Assembly (NCBI GenBank): GCA_025266875.1
Contig: JALLLT010000015.1
Span: 744,001 to 808,000 of the forward strand
Direction of reading: 5' to 3'
DNA from: Fennellomyces sp. T-0311
Lineage: Eukaryota > Mucoromycota > Mucoromycetes > Mucorales > Lichtheimiaceae
DNA length: 64,000 nucleotides
Made by a program: the position numbers and the translations under genes. Below are positions 37,035 through 47,945 of this stretch, piece after piece; within the stretch, counting starts at the first letter, position 1; each line of letters starts with the position of its first letter. Under the pieces are notes generated by a model. That model was not told where the DNA came from. It did not search any database and saw only the letters and a list, made by a program, of their open reading frames with translations.

Positions 37035-38959
37035 AGACTGTTGTGAAAGCAAAAAGAAGGAGGAAACTCAAGAATAAAAAAAGCAAAGGAAGAGAGAGAA
37101 CGTGCGCTGGTTACCCAGGGAGAAACAAATAGGGTTACCCGATTGCTGTGCAGGGTAAAGACCCGTTTGCACTAAGCTGAGAACCACATGACAGATAGGT
37201 ATAGACGTGGTTTGCAACGTTTCAGATGCCATTACGACTCGGTCCAAGGCAGATATAAAGCCAAAGCCTGCTAGTTTAGGTTTCTGGATAGCCAGTTGTG
37301 AGTGGATGTGAGCCATATCTCTGAAGCCAGTCTAAATACCAAAACAGACCACTTTTTTTTGTCTAAGAACATTGAGTGATGACGCCTGCAAGAGAAGCCA
37401 CACGTTACAGCCATTTGACGCATTCTGCATGCCAATATTTCCTCAATGTCCCTTGCCGGGCGGGTCTCCGATGCAAGAGATCGAGTATTTAATATATTGA
37501 CAAGCCGTACACATTGCGGAAGAATTTAATTACGTAAACAGGGCTCATACACAAAACTTTTTTGTACGCCAGTGGGATGCTCTAAACGGCAAGTGACACA
37601 CATCGGGACCTCGCCTTTTTGTTCTTGGTCATCATTTCTCATAATGCCGCACACTTTATCTCCGAGCATCCCCATCCTCACCACTTTACATAATCGCGGG
37701 ACAGCCGAAGATTGCAAAATGGAAGCGAGCAGTATTCCAACTCGACTGCAACAATCCAAGCCATCATTCACAGACACAATATTATTATTATTATTCATGC
37801 GCGGAGTTTGGGGCTGTTGCTGGGTCACCATGAAAGCCAAACGGAGGAGTAACGCCGTAAATTGGGTTTACTCGACATTACGTGGGATCATTCTTGACCA
37901 AATATCATTCGCTACAGGCTACTTTTTGATAAATGCGTGCAACTATTTGTCTTTTGAATATTGGCAAGATTTCGTCTCTGTAATAACGAAAGTGTGCTCG
38001 CACCGATGTTTCGGTACCGCGTACCTGGCCATTGACTATTCGTTCAAGGTGTCCCTCTCGGATGGTTCGAGCTAGTGTACCTCGTCACGCGATAGCTTGC
38101 TAATAAATGTGGGAGAATGCGGTACCCACAGAAAATAATGCAAGTCAGGTCACCAAAAGCTCTCATCCCAGGAGCTGTAACTCATTAACGGAAAATTACC
38201 CGATGGAATCTCCAAAAGTAGAATCGATTCTACAGCTCATCGTGCCAGCGTCTGATACAGATAAGGATACGTTTATTGCTTCTTTCTATAAAACAAAAAT
38301 ATTGACCCTGTGACCAATCGAGATACATCTCAGACGCCGCGGATGGTATTCCGTGTGATACAGACTTGATGTTCGATTGGACCGTGCTCCGAGCAAGTGC
38401 TCGATCTAATGAGCTAAACTGATGAGGAATTTTTGCCGACAATTCAGATTGGTGTTTGGTATTTTCATTAGTGCCATGCCTATTTCCATTTGATGTCGGG
38501 AGTAGTAATGCTAGTTTGGCTAAGTATGGCGTCCTGCTTTTTGGGATTCAATGTCATTGGTCTCTGACTCTGGCAGTTGATTCAGAAGCTGCAGGAACCA
38601 ACAGAAAAGATAATCAGCACTACTCTCACCAAGTGATATTTGATTTTGGTGAATCGTGAATCAAATAGAGGACCAATCATTATCGACTTCATACATGCAG
38701 CTACAAAATACATTTTGTCGATGGCGGTGTGTGAGTACCAAATGACCGAAGGACATAATTTTGATGTGTGAAAACAGTACCCCCCCCCGAAGGATGTTGC
38801 TGAGAAATATGTAGTTTTTCACTGGAGCCTACGTTCATCTTCAAGTACACAGCAGATCTGAATGTATGCATCTGTCGAATGGAGCATACTCCATGCGTAA
38901 GGAACCCTATTGGAAGTACATATTCACGTGTAATGTTACTGTAGATACGAAACATATTA

Positions 38960-39314
38960 TATCTCTTTCGTTTTTTAGCAGTTTTGTATTACAACCAGGG
39001 CTGAAAGTTCAGACGATCGGACTGGTGGACCGGCCGATGAGGCCGGATCTTTACAATATTCAGGCCGATGTGTTGGCCAGAATAGAGATGCCCGGACGAG
39101 CATGATCCTACTCGTCCAAGAGAACCGACGGATGGCCGACGATGTAAGTAATGTAATGTCAACTAGACACTCATTTAAAAGAAATAGACATATAGATTTA
39201 GTGGTTAATCAGCGGAGTGAACTTGCAATAGAAAATTTAAGCATCCGAGTCAAAAAAAAATGCCATCAACACCATTGTGTGGTATCACTTGCACGAGAAA
39301 AAGTTTTCGAATGA
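38960..39314 (+). pseudogene. Broken plus-strand coding fragment
   Basis: A protein-like frame (PGLKVQTIGLVDRPMRPDLY, then NIQADVLARIEMPGRA) stops at 39105 and is overlapped by 4 nt by another frame starting MILLVQENRRMADD, which then meets a good donor sequence GAT|GTAAGTAAT. A one-base shift would join the two. No family recognised; it may be another decayed member of the local repeat group. Confidence 0.38.
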
Positions 39315-39899
39315 CGAGGTAATGTCTTGTTGAGCAAGGCTACTCTCTGATTTTACTGATGATGAGTTTGGGACAAAGAAAGCGAATGCTTTGTTTAATA
39401 TGCCCACAAACCATGGTATCGCCTAATTTCATATGAGTTTGCCTTATTTATGAAGGAGCCGAGGAACATAAAGCTAAATTAATAGAGCTACTGCTTCACG
39501 ATCGGTAAATACGAACCAATGTTGCACATAAAAGCAATCAAGCGATGTCAGTATGGCTCGTTGTTGATGTCGTAATGTTAAGGGATAAAACATAAGCTGG
39601 AAAAGAATGTAGCCATGGATGACGGGGTATGTCGTGGATACGATGCATCGCAAATTTAAAGCAACATAGGATACACGTACAAAATACTCCATATGCTTCT
39701 GAACAGTTGCGATGCTCCGATAAGTGTAAACGCCAAGGATTTCACGAAAAGTCTTTCTTGTGGCATGAACAAGGAATTATGTATTATATAGTGTTGGTGT
39801 CGATATTCAGATAAAATACTTATAAAATGTTAGATACCAGTAATCGCTTTAAAAGTGCTATAAAATATTCCTTTGGATACGTACCATCCTCAAAATCCT

Positions 39900-40690
39900 C
39901 AAAATCCAATGGTGCATATCGTGAATCTCCTCATGGTCGGAACCCAAGACGTCAATGACCGAGTTAAACATCAAACTGAAGATGTCGCTTACGGTTAAGA
40001 AAAGTGCGAATCCACGTATCGTTTAACAACTACCTACAAGGTAAACTCTATTTCTGATAGTCCAAGGGAGTGGTAATCTGCGAGAAGAGCAACAGCAGCA
40101 CCCTTCACTAAGTCATAAATGACTTAGTGTAGCCGGTGATGAGTAAGAGAAAACAACTTGGATCTTTGCATATCCCCTTTTTCTTTTCGTTTGGCTTTAT
40201 GAGACCTCTTTCTTTGGAGGCACTTTCCTGCTCCTTCCTTGATTGGCAAGACGTGTTGGACCAAAGATTGATAGTTTGCGTCGTCTTCTTCGGAGGTGGG
40301 AGCTCGAGTATTTGTTCAGATCTTAAAGAAATGTACGTAGCAGTCAGGAGACTTCATGGTGACAGTTACAAACATACCTTTTATCCTATACATTCAACGT
40401 ATATTCATGTCAGTCTAAGACGCACGTCTATGGAAGGCATCGTTCGTCCCTGCCACAGATCTGAGTTTGACCAGTTTTAAACCTTTTTACTTCTTCGACA
40501 GAGAGGTCATACTCCTTGACCAACGGGTCAAACGCGCACTTCACTTCGACAACAGGTTTCATGTGATCCAGCGTTGTTTTGTTGCCAACGGACCCAGTTT
40601 TTGGGAACTCAACATCCGTCACGTCGTAGGCAATCTCAGGGTTCCAAAGCACGACACAGATATCGACTTTGAATCCGGCACGTAAATTGT
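39900..40690 (-). pseudogene. Decayed repeat-family A+B copy
   Basis: On the minus strand an open stretch (40690-40430) encodes AGFKVDICVVLWNPEIAYD, TTLDHMKPVVEVKCAFDP and YDLSVEEVKRFKTGQTQIC. After a broken part comes DLVKGAAVALLADYHSLGLS and FNSVIDVLGSDHEEIHDMHH (40130-39900). The first part matches the copy at 25174-25594; the second matches 41340-41600. The D...E-V-K arrangement within beta-strand-like sequence is reminiscent of PD-(D/E)XK nucleases, but that is only a hint. The gene is broken by stops. No family name can be given. Confidence 0.55.
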
Positions 40691-41119
40691 CGTTAATTTG
40701 GCCGGTTTAGCCCTATAAAGAGCTAGTGAGTACTGGCTTATTACTTATTCTAGACTGGGCGTACGCACCAGGCAGCTGGCAGTTTCGATCCTTCAAAGAT
40801 CGTTTCAATGACAAGGTAAAAAAAAAAAGTTGGCTGAAAATGTCTACCTCGGACACTTTCGGCAAGAATTCAGATCGCTTTCCCTGAACAGATGAAGATC
40901 CAAACTTTATTTGATTAATTCGTGCACTGAATATATAAGCGATACATTCAGTTGACTAGAAAAGAGCTTACATGCGCTGATGTATCTTCTATACGTACTC
41001 AGCGTTCCTCTGCAACGATTAGCAACAATACTATTGCCTTGCTCTGTTTCTGTAAAAAAATTCCACACCAGCTGACTCTCGCACTTATAAGCTGGTATTT
41101 ACGTTATCGAGCCCTTTGT

Positions 41120-41279
41120 CACTGCAAATAATTTTGGTGAATTTTGGTGAATAATTTTTTTAAAGTGGTTAAACATAGCTTTTTAACCGCTCGAGTTACC
41201 AAAAATGGTAGTACAAGTGGTTAAAAAGCTTATGTTTAACCACTGTAACCACTTCTAACCATCTAAATTTTTTGCAGTG
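41120..41279. mobile_element. CACTG-ended foldback MITE with TGT target duplication
   Basis: A 160-bp element bounded by TGT at 41117-41119 and 41280-41282. It starts CACTGCAAATAATTTTGG and ends ...AAATTTTTTGCAGTG, and most of it is inverted: AGTGGTTAAACATAGCTTTT in the left arm matches the right arm read in reverse (AGTGGTTAAACATAAGCTTT). CACT ends and a 3-bp duplication fit the CACTA/EnSpm superfamily. It has no coding capacity and could fold into a long hairpin. Confidence 0.75.
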
Positions 41280-41339
41280 TGTTGTCATTTGCGGTACGCT
41301 ACAGTTGCCGAGTTATCGGCAGCCACTGTGTCATAATCG

Positions 41340-41600
41340 ATAAGCAGCTCACGGATCGCTTCCTCGATAACGTCATAATGCTTCTCGTGGTCGAAGCCGG
41401 ACGCATCAACGACCGAGGTGAAAGCGAGGTTAAGTGTGATGTAGTTAGAATTGGCATAGATTTAGCGATTTATATCCATCACTTATAAGATAAACCATTT
41501 CGGTGTAAGATTCAAGGAATGGTAACGGGGGTAAAAGGCGGCAGCAGCACTTTTGACCAAGGTAATGAGAGACCGAGTGCGGCCAAGGACACGGATATCA
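41340..41600 (-). pseudogene. Decayed repeat-family B copy
   Basis: The minus strand reads TLVKSAAAAFYPRYHSLNLT and, after a gap, NLAFTSVVDASGFDHEKHYD then VIEEAIRELLI. This matches the B part at 40130-39900 (DLVKGAAVALLADYHSLGLS; FNSVIDVLGSDHEEIHDMHH) in order, spacing and strand. It is probably the 3' end of a second tandem copy, separated from the first by the MITE. No intact frame. Confidence 0.5.
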
Positions 41601-43191
41601 TTTCTTTCCATGGCCTGTCAAGCCTTATGTAAGTAAATTACACAAATTTCATGCGATACACCTTATATACGATAGGATTTTTGGTTATTCCCCGTTTTGA
41701 GGCATCTGTCTTTGTTGTGGTTGCACTTTTGCTCGCCTACTCGGCGTAGAGCTTTCGGGGACGCTGGCTCTACGGATGTACTTTCGGTATGCAAAGATCT
41801 CGCATTGTTAGAGTACAATGACTCGCCCTTGTTACCCGAGGAGCCTAGTATACCATGAAAACTTATTAGCATGCATAATGGCACGGCCCAATGACAGTGA
41901 AGCAGCTACCTGGCAAAAGTCAATTTCAAAGGGAGATCAATGTCAAAAAGGTGGGCCATGGTGTGCGGTGGATTCGAAAGCGGGTGGCAAGAGAAAAGGG
42001 GGAAACACAGATACGAGTGTGAATGAGAAGCGGCCAAACAAAACTTGCTGTACTGACGCTCTTTATACTCATGCGATGAAATCGGTTAATGTCTAATGTT
42101 GACAGTGCCTTGCTGAGTGAGTTCGATGGTTGTCAGTTTATCACACATGTACATTGAAACATGCAAGGAATAGTACTAGCTATCACTCGTAATGTGAAGA
42201 AAATGACAGAATCTATAGATTATCAATGTCATTCGCATTATGCAAGCGTTAGGCAGAGCTTCTGGTCGATGCACTTATGCGATAAAGAGGTGTCTGTTCC
42301 TATCAAAAAGTGTCAGTAAATATGACTTTGATGAGTAATTTCAAATTTTTCTCTCTGATATATCTACCACAATCTAGCGAGCATATTTGCTGGGTCGATT
42401 AAATGGCATTAAGAGCGGTTCTAACCTGGACGCTCCATTGTAACTGTATATAAGAATGTTCCACATAACCAGATATAACTTTGTTACGTACGAAACGTTA
42501 CAACACAGCTATGAGGTAAGCCATGTACATATAAGTTACGTACTATCTTTAGTCGCCTTGATGAGACTGAGCCATTGGAACTCTTCATAAAAGTCGTAGA
42601 TTGCTTCTTCGCGCTGAGACCATATAAAGATCCAAATGGGTGAAAAATTCAGCCAATCGACATTTGCACTTCCTTGGTAAAAGGGCATGCTTACGTGCCA
42701 TGTTGACATACGAGCCAAACAATGTCTCTTCTGCTTTTGACATAGTTCATTTAAGCCAATCGTTTTATCTCACTGTCCTTGGTCAACTTCAAAAGTGTAT
42801 CATTGTGAAGATGTAAAAGCGTAAAATGCTTCTTGGACCTTGTAAATTTGATCATCCGGTCTTCAAGAAGTGAAATTGCACGTACGTACATATATTGAGA
42901 CCAGGACGAGGAGGGGTTTAATGGATTTGCAATGGGTGAGCAGGAAAAGCACTACGGACATGGCTCTACGTATCAGAACCGATGCGTGGATTTAACGTCT
43001 ATTTGTCAAGAAAGTAATCCGTTAAGTGATGCCTGCAGTGATACATAGTGGTCTAACACATCTCTAAACCATACGTATCTATTTCCTTGTTCTCATTCAA
43101 GATGGCGAAAATAAATAACTTTCGCTACCGTAACAGTAGATAAAGACATCCAATGATAGCCGGAGACATAGTGTTTATGTATGAAAAAAGA

Positions 43192-44938
43192 CTATTTGCT
43201 ATTCAGTAGTTTACCAACAATCTGATCACCCTTGCAACCCATAATAACATCCTGTTCTGACATGTTCATGGATATCCGCATTGTCAGATCCATACGGCCA
43301 CCTTCAATTACCAAGGCGCGTGCTTGACCCAAGGATTCACACACTCTCATCAGATCGCTGGTTGTTGGTGGTTGGATATGATACCAGCGACATGCCTGGA
43401 TATGGTACCGAACAGCCTCACCAAATTCAACATCGCCCAAGCCCGACCGCCGCACACACTGCAGTACCGAAACAATAAAGAGTTTCTGATGCAATGCGCA
43501 TGTTTGAAGGAAGGAAACCGTAGGTGATGCCAGCATTTCCTTGATCGTATCATTGATGATACCGATAGTGACATGAGTGCTTTTGGTCGCCGTATTGATT
43601 TGCTGCTGACGTGATTCAACAATTTCAACTGCTCGTCGACAAATATCCAATGCACGTCGCGCATCACCACTGACGGCACTGACTTTGCGAGCGGCGAATT
43701 CGACCGCTTCAGGTTCAAATGCATCGATACCTTCCAAACGAGACTCGACAATTTGGTATAGTTGCGGAAATGTGTACGGCTGAAAGTTGATACGCGTCAA
43801 ACCTTTTGGATCATCGTTAGAGATGACAATGCTTTGTGCGGAACAGAGCAACATACCCATGCGACTCGAGATTTTGTTTGTCAACATTCGTTCGGGAAGA
43901 TCCATGGTGTTGGCAATAGCCACCACGATCAGTTTGGAGTTGGGTCGGTTGGGCCATTCAAAGAAGTTGTACATGACCGTCTGTTTTTTGGTTACCAGAA
44001 GATCCAGCTCGTCCATGAGGACGACTCTGTTTACTGTAGATCAGCTTTCGCGTTACTTTTTCCGTGTAAACGAACAACATACGTAGTCTTTTGTCGATCG
44101 TTCGGTGCCGAGAACCGTGCTTCGAGTAGATCCAATGCATGTGCCGACGTGACTCGTCGTGGTGGGCCTCCGGAATCCGACTTGTTTAGACATTCCCACA
44201 AGATACTGTATGCCTGGTTTGGATCCGTCACTTTCATGCCATTGATCTCAACGAAATCGAACTCGGGCAGTTCCTATCCATTCGTTACTTTTCCACCCAC
44301 TCACGGCGGCTCATCCATCCACTGTACCTTTTGTTCTGATCTGTGCTGCAAATGGCGCATAACTTCAAGGACCGTGGCCGTCTTTCCTGTGCCGGGCACA
44401 CCGGAAATATATACACATGTGCCCGTGCCCGATTCAACCGCACTCTCCAGAAATCCCATGATATCCGAAAATTCCACTTCGCGACAAGGCAATGAGTCAG
44501 GTACCGCCGATACATGCAAACGTTCACGTGCCAGCTCATACTGCGTTGCTGGTTCAGTTCGTTCATGTTCTCGTCGACGTAATGGTGTCACTGGAGCAAT
44601 GGCGTTTATACTACAAAAAGGGTAAGCGTTCCTTCTCATGGAAACTTTTTATTCTTTTACCGATGGATCGATCGTGGTGCGATCGTCGGTTTACTTTTTC
44701 GTTTTGATGGAGAAGTTACTTGGTTCTTCGCTTTTCGTTTTCGTGGCGATTTGAGCATGTCCAACATTTTCTTCTTTGGAGTTGTACTGTTTTCGGCAAC
44801 AGGCTCATCGTCTTGATCGCTATTGTTGTCGGGTTCGAAATCGCTAGTCTCGCTGTCGTCGCTATGGTCGCTGTTCTCATTGTATTTGACGCGAGAGACT
44901 TGTCGTCGCGTAACTCGTTTTTGTGCTGCTTTAGCCAT
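43192..44938 (-). CDS. ORC1: Origin recognition complex subunit 1 (ORC1), lacking a visible BAH domain
   Basis: Four exons on the minus strand. A short basic/acidic N-terminus ([20 protein letters not shown], then a Lys/Ser-rich stretch) leads into the AAA+ module: [20 protein letters not shown], Walker [10 protein letters not shown], the ORC1 signature [20 protein letters not shown], Walker [11 protein letters not shown], sensor [16 protein letters not shown], and [17 protein letters not shown]; then [19 protein letters not shown] and a winged-helix C-terminus ending at 43192. ORC1 is the ATP-binding subunit that marks replication origins and loads MCM with Cdc6. Yeast and animal ORC1 carry an N-terminal BAH domain of about 200 residues; here fewer than about 150 residues precede the ATPase and none looks like BAH. 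Either the gene lacks it or an unrecognised upstream exon was missed. The start at 44938 is [13 protein letters not shown]. Confidence 0.93.
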
Positions 44939-45585
44939 AGTATATTTTTTGCTGGCGTAAAAAAAAAGTTGCACGGCGGGACTTGAGAGAGGTGAATCTG
45001 AATCTTACTGCTTAAAAGTGGTTGTTTGTGATCCATTGAATGACTTGCCCGGGCTCAATAAGTTGCGAATATAGCTTTACGCATTATTGATATATACGCA
45101 ATAGGTATGTGGCCACTTGTTCCATATTTAATTTCTCATAATAAAAAGTGCATAAGCAATTCAGGTAATCACGAGCAACGTCCGTAGCAAAGACGTCCGT
45201 TGAAAGATGGCGTTGCTGGCACTGCTTTCATGTAATAATATATTCACGAGTTGATTACCGTGTGTAATTCTGTGTTTATGTATCATCCTGGTAACATATA
45301 TTATAAACCTGGCTTTTGACTCCACACGCTAATCTTTAAGAGCGCCAGCATGTACGAGTTTATTGGATGATCAGCCTGCACAAGGAATTGGAGCATTATA
45401 TAGTGGTTGCTATGCGATAATAGTTGCTATGTTTACAAATCCTGTAGTATGGCAACATAAAGATGGATTTTCCAATTTCTAAGCAAACAGTTGCGAGTGG
45501 CTGGCTCTCAACTGGAGCGGGCGGATTTTCTTGAAAAGTGGCAGCTGTCAACTACGAGTCCGCCCTTCCTCCCTCATTTTATACC
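44939..45585. other. Divergent promoter region between ORC1 and CCT7
   Basis: About 650 bp between two divergent starts, AT-rich, no coding frame supported and no BAH-like exon for ORC1 seen. It must contain both promoters. A repeated phrase (GTGGTTGCTATGCGATAATAGTTGCTATG) occurs near 45401-45431. Confidence 0.45.
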
Positions 45586-47815
45586 ATGTCACGAGCAATG
45601 ATGGTAAATCCATTTCCTTCTTGTCATTCATCACAATCTGCGTTCTATTGTTCTGGTGGTTATCTACGCAAATCAGCTATGGTTACCGAGATCAGGGTCG
45701 TTTGTCCACTTGAGGCAATCAATTGCAACACGTGGCATCAGTAAAATGAACAAGCAAGAAACCATCAGGGGCAACTACGTTTTTCCTCGTTGACCATCTG
45801 GTCATCCAAACAAACGATCTCGGGAACAACCAACGAGATGGCTGATTTGCAAACCATCTGCGCAATCGCTCGATTGAACGCGTGTCTCTCGCGTGTTATT
45901 TTTCGTTTTTATTTTTTTTTCAGGATCGCTCATCATCTTGAGATTTTCTAGCAACCCCAAATCATCCTTCTCAAGGAAGGCACTGATTCCTCGCAAGGCA
46001 AGGGTCAATTATTGTCGAATATCAACGCATGCGGTGCTGTTGTGGATACTGTCAAGACTACGCTGGGCCCAAGAGGCATGGATAAGCTTATGGTCGATGA
46101 ACGAGGTAAAACGTTGTGTTTTTTTTTGATTGAAAGCAAAGTATGCTGATTTTATGTGCAAAGGCCAAGTAACTATCTCCAATGACGGTGCTACTATCAT
46201 GAAATTGCTGGATATTGTTCATCCTGCCGCAAAGACCCTCGTGGATATTGCTCGGTCTCAAGATGCAGAGGTAACTAGTACATTTCGGGGAGAGAGAGGC
46301 CATTGGACCTAATGGGAAAACAAAAGGTTGGCGATGGCACAACCAGTGTTGTCTTGCTTGCCGGAGAGCTTTTAAAGGAGGTCAAGGGATACATTGAAGA
46401 TGGCGTTAGCCCACACGTTATCATCAAAGGATACCGTAATGCTGCCCGCTTGGCAATCAACAAGGTCAAAGAATTGGCTATCAAGATCAACAAAGATAAA
46501 AAGGAGTAAGTCTCTTGCGATGTGTTTGGAGGGAAAAAGTAACTGATGTGTTTATGCAGGGAATTCCATGATCTGCTGTCCAAATGTGCTGCTACGGCCA
46601 TGTCATCTAAGCTCATCTACTCACAAAAGGACTTTTTCACCAAGATGGTGGTGGATGCTGTGCTCCAACTTGACCAGGACAGTTTGAACGAAAAGCTGAT
46701 TGGCGTCAAGCGCGTACCCGGTGGAGCCATGCAGGATTCGCTCCTGATCAACGGTGTTGCATTCAAAAAGACGTTCTCGTACGCCGGTTTCGAGCAACAG
46801 CCCAAATCGTTCAAGAACCCCAAGATCCTTTGCTTGAATGTTGAATTGGAATTGAAGGCAGAGAAGGACAATGCAGAGGTTCGCGTCGAGGAAGTATCGG
46901 AATACCAAGCCATTGTCGATGCCGAATGGAAGATTATCTTTGAGAAGTTGGAGGCCATTGTGGCAAGTGGTGCCAAGGTTGTCTTGTCCAAGTTGCCCAT
47001 CGGTGACCTTGCCACACAATACTTTGCCGATCGCGACATTTTCTGTGCTGGTCGCGTTGCCAAGGACGACATGGATCGCGTGATCCAGGCCGTGGGTGGT
47101 TCGGTGCAATCGACGTGCTCTGATCTGCGAGCTGAGCATTTGGGTCAGTGCGAATCGTTCGAGGAGAAACAGGTCGGTGGCGAGCGTTTCAACATCTTTG
47201 AGGGATGCACACAAGCCAAGACGTGCACATTGATCTTGCGTGGTGGTGCCGAGCAGTTTATTGCCGAGGTGGAGCGTTCGTTGCATGATGCTATTATGAT
47301 TGTGCGACGTGCCATCAAAAACAACTTGGTTGTCGCTGGCGGCGGTGCCACCGAAATGGAATTGTCCAAGTACCTCCGAGTGCACTCGCGTACCATTGAA
47401 GGAAAGCAGCAATTGATCATTGGTGCATTTGCCAAGGCATTGGAAGTCATCCCACGTCAGTTGTGCGATAACGCCGGTTTCGATGCCACAGATATTCTCA
47501 ACCAGCTTCGTATGAAGCACGCCCAAGGTAAAGCACAGATCAAAGCAATGGGATCTTGTTAGTAAACGTGTAATGATAGGCGGTACATGGTTCGGCGTGG
47601 ACATCAACAATGAAACGATCACTGATAACTACAAGGCATTCGTATGGGAACCTGCACTTGTCAAGACCAATGCCATTGCTGCTGCCACGGAAGCTGCATG
47701 CTTGATCCTATCTGTGGACGAGACGGTCAAGAACCAACAGAGCGAGAAGCCCCAAGCGGGTATGCCTCGCGGGGGCGGTGGCATGGGTCGTGGACGGGGT
47801 ATGCCGCGTCGCTAG
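45586..47815 (+). CDS. CCT7: Chaperonin CCT/TRiC subunit eta (CCT7)
   Basis: Six exons on the plus strand. A tiny first exon (MSRAMM) is followed by a long intron (45604-45951) and exon 2, [20 protein letters not shown], which matches the CCT7 N-terminus. Group II chaperonin landmarks follow: [52 protein letters not shown] (ATPase site), the CCT7-specific [20 protein letters not shown] and [37 protein letters not shown], and [20 protein letters not shown]. The tail is Gly/Met/Arg-rich ([18 protein letters not shown]). CCT7 is one of eight subunits of the cytosolic ring that folds actin, tubulin and WD40 proteins. The intron at about 47528-47579 rejoins HAQG with GTWFGV. ATG at 45586 or the in-frame one at 45598 could start it. 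Confidence 0.95.
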
Positions 47816-47916
47816 ATTACATAAACGCTGGAGATATAATAAAAAAATGCATATACGTTGCTTGAAAGTCACTCTTTGATGCAGTAAAGCGTTCGACACA
47901 GCTTTTTTACGCAGCC

Positions 47917-47936
47917 CACACACACACACACACACA
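47917..47936 (+). repeat. (CA)10 microsatellite in the 5' leader
   Basis: Ten CA units end ten bases before the ATG of the F-box protein gene, so they probably lie in its transcribed 5' leader. Such a run is likely to vary in length between strains. Confidence 0.9.
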
Positions 47937-47945
47937 ACACACTCA

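Larger units (their letters stand above)
37035..43191. other. Gene-poor region with decayed repeat family and MITE
   Basis: About 6 kb without an intact gene. It includes decayed repeat-family copies on the minus strand (39900-40690, 41340-41600), a broken plus-strand coding fragment (38960-39314) and a CACTG-ended MITE (41120-41279). A run of nine or more C lies near 38780. The parts 37100-38900 and 41650-43150 show only short or doubtful frames. The first bases upstream of 37034 should hold the Skt5 promoter. Confidence 0.5.

Noticed and set aside
37572..38075. 167-codon plus-strand open frame
   Set aside because: No domain, no splice context, composition like translated noncoding AT-rich DNA, and an overlapping open frame on the other strand.
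46621..47622. 333-codon minus-strand open frame
   Set aside because: It is the antisense shadow of the large CCT7 exon.
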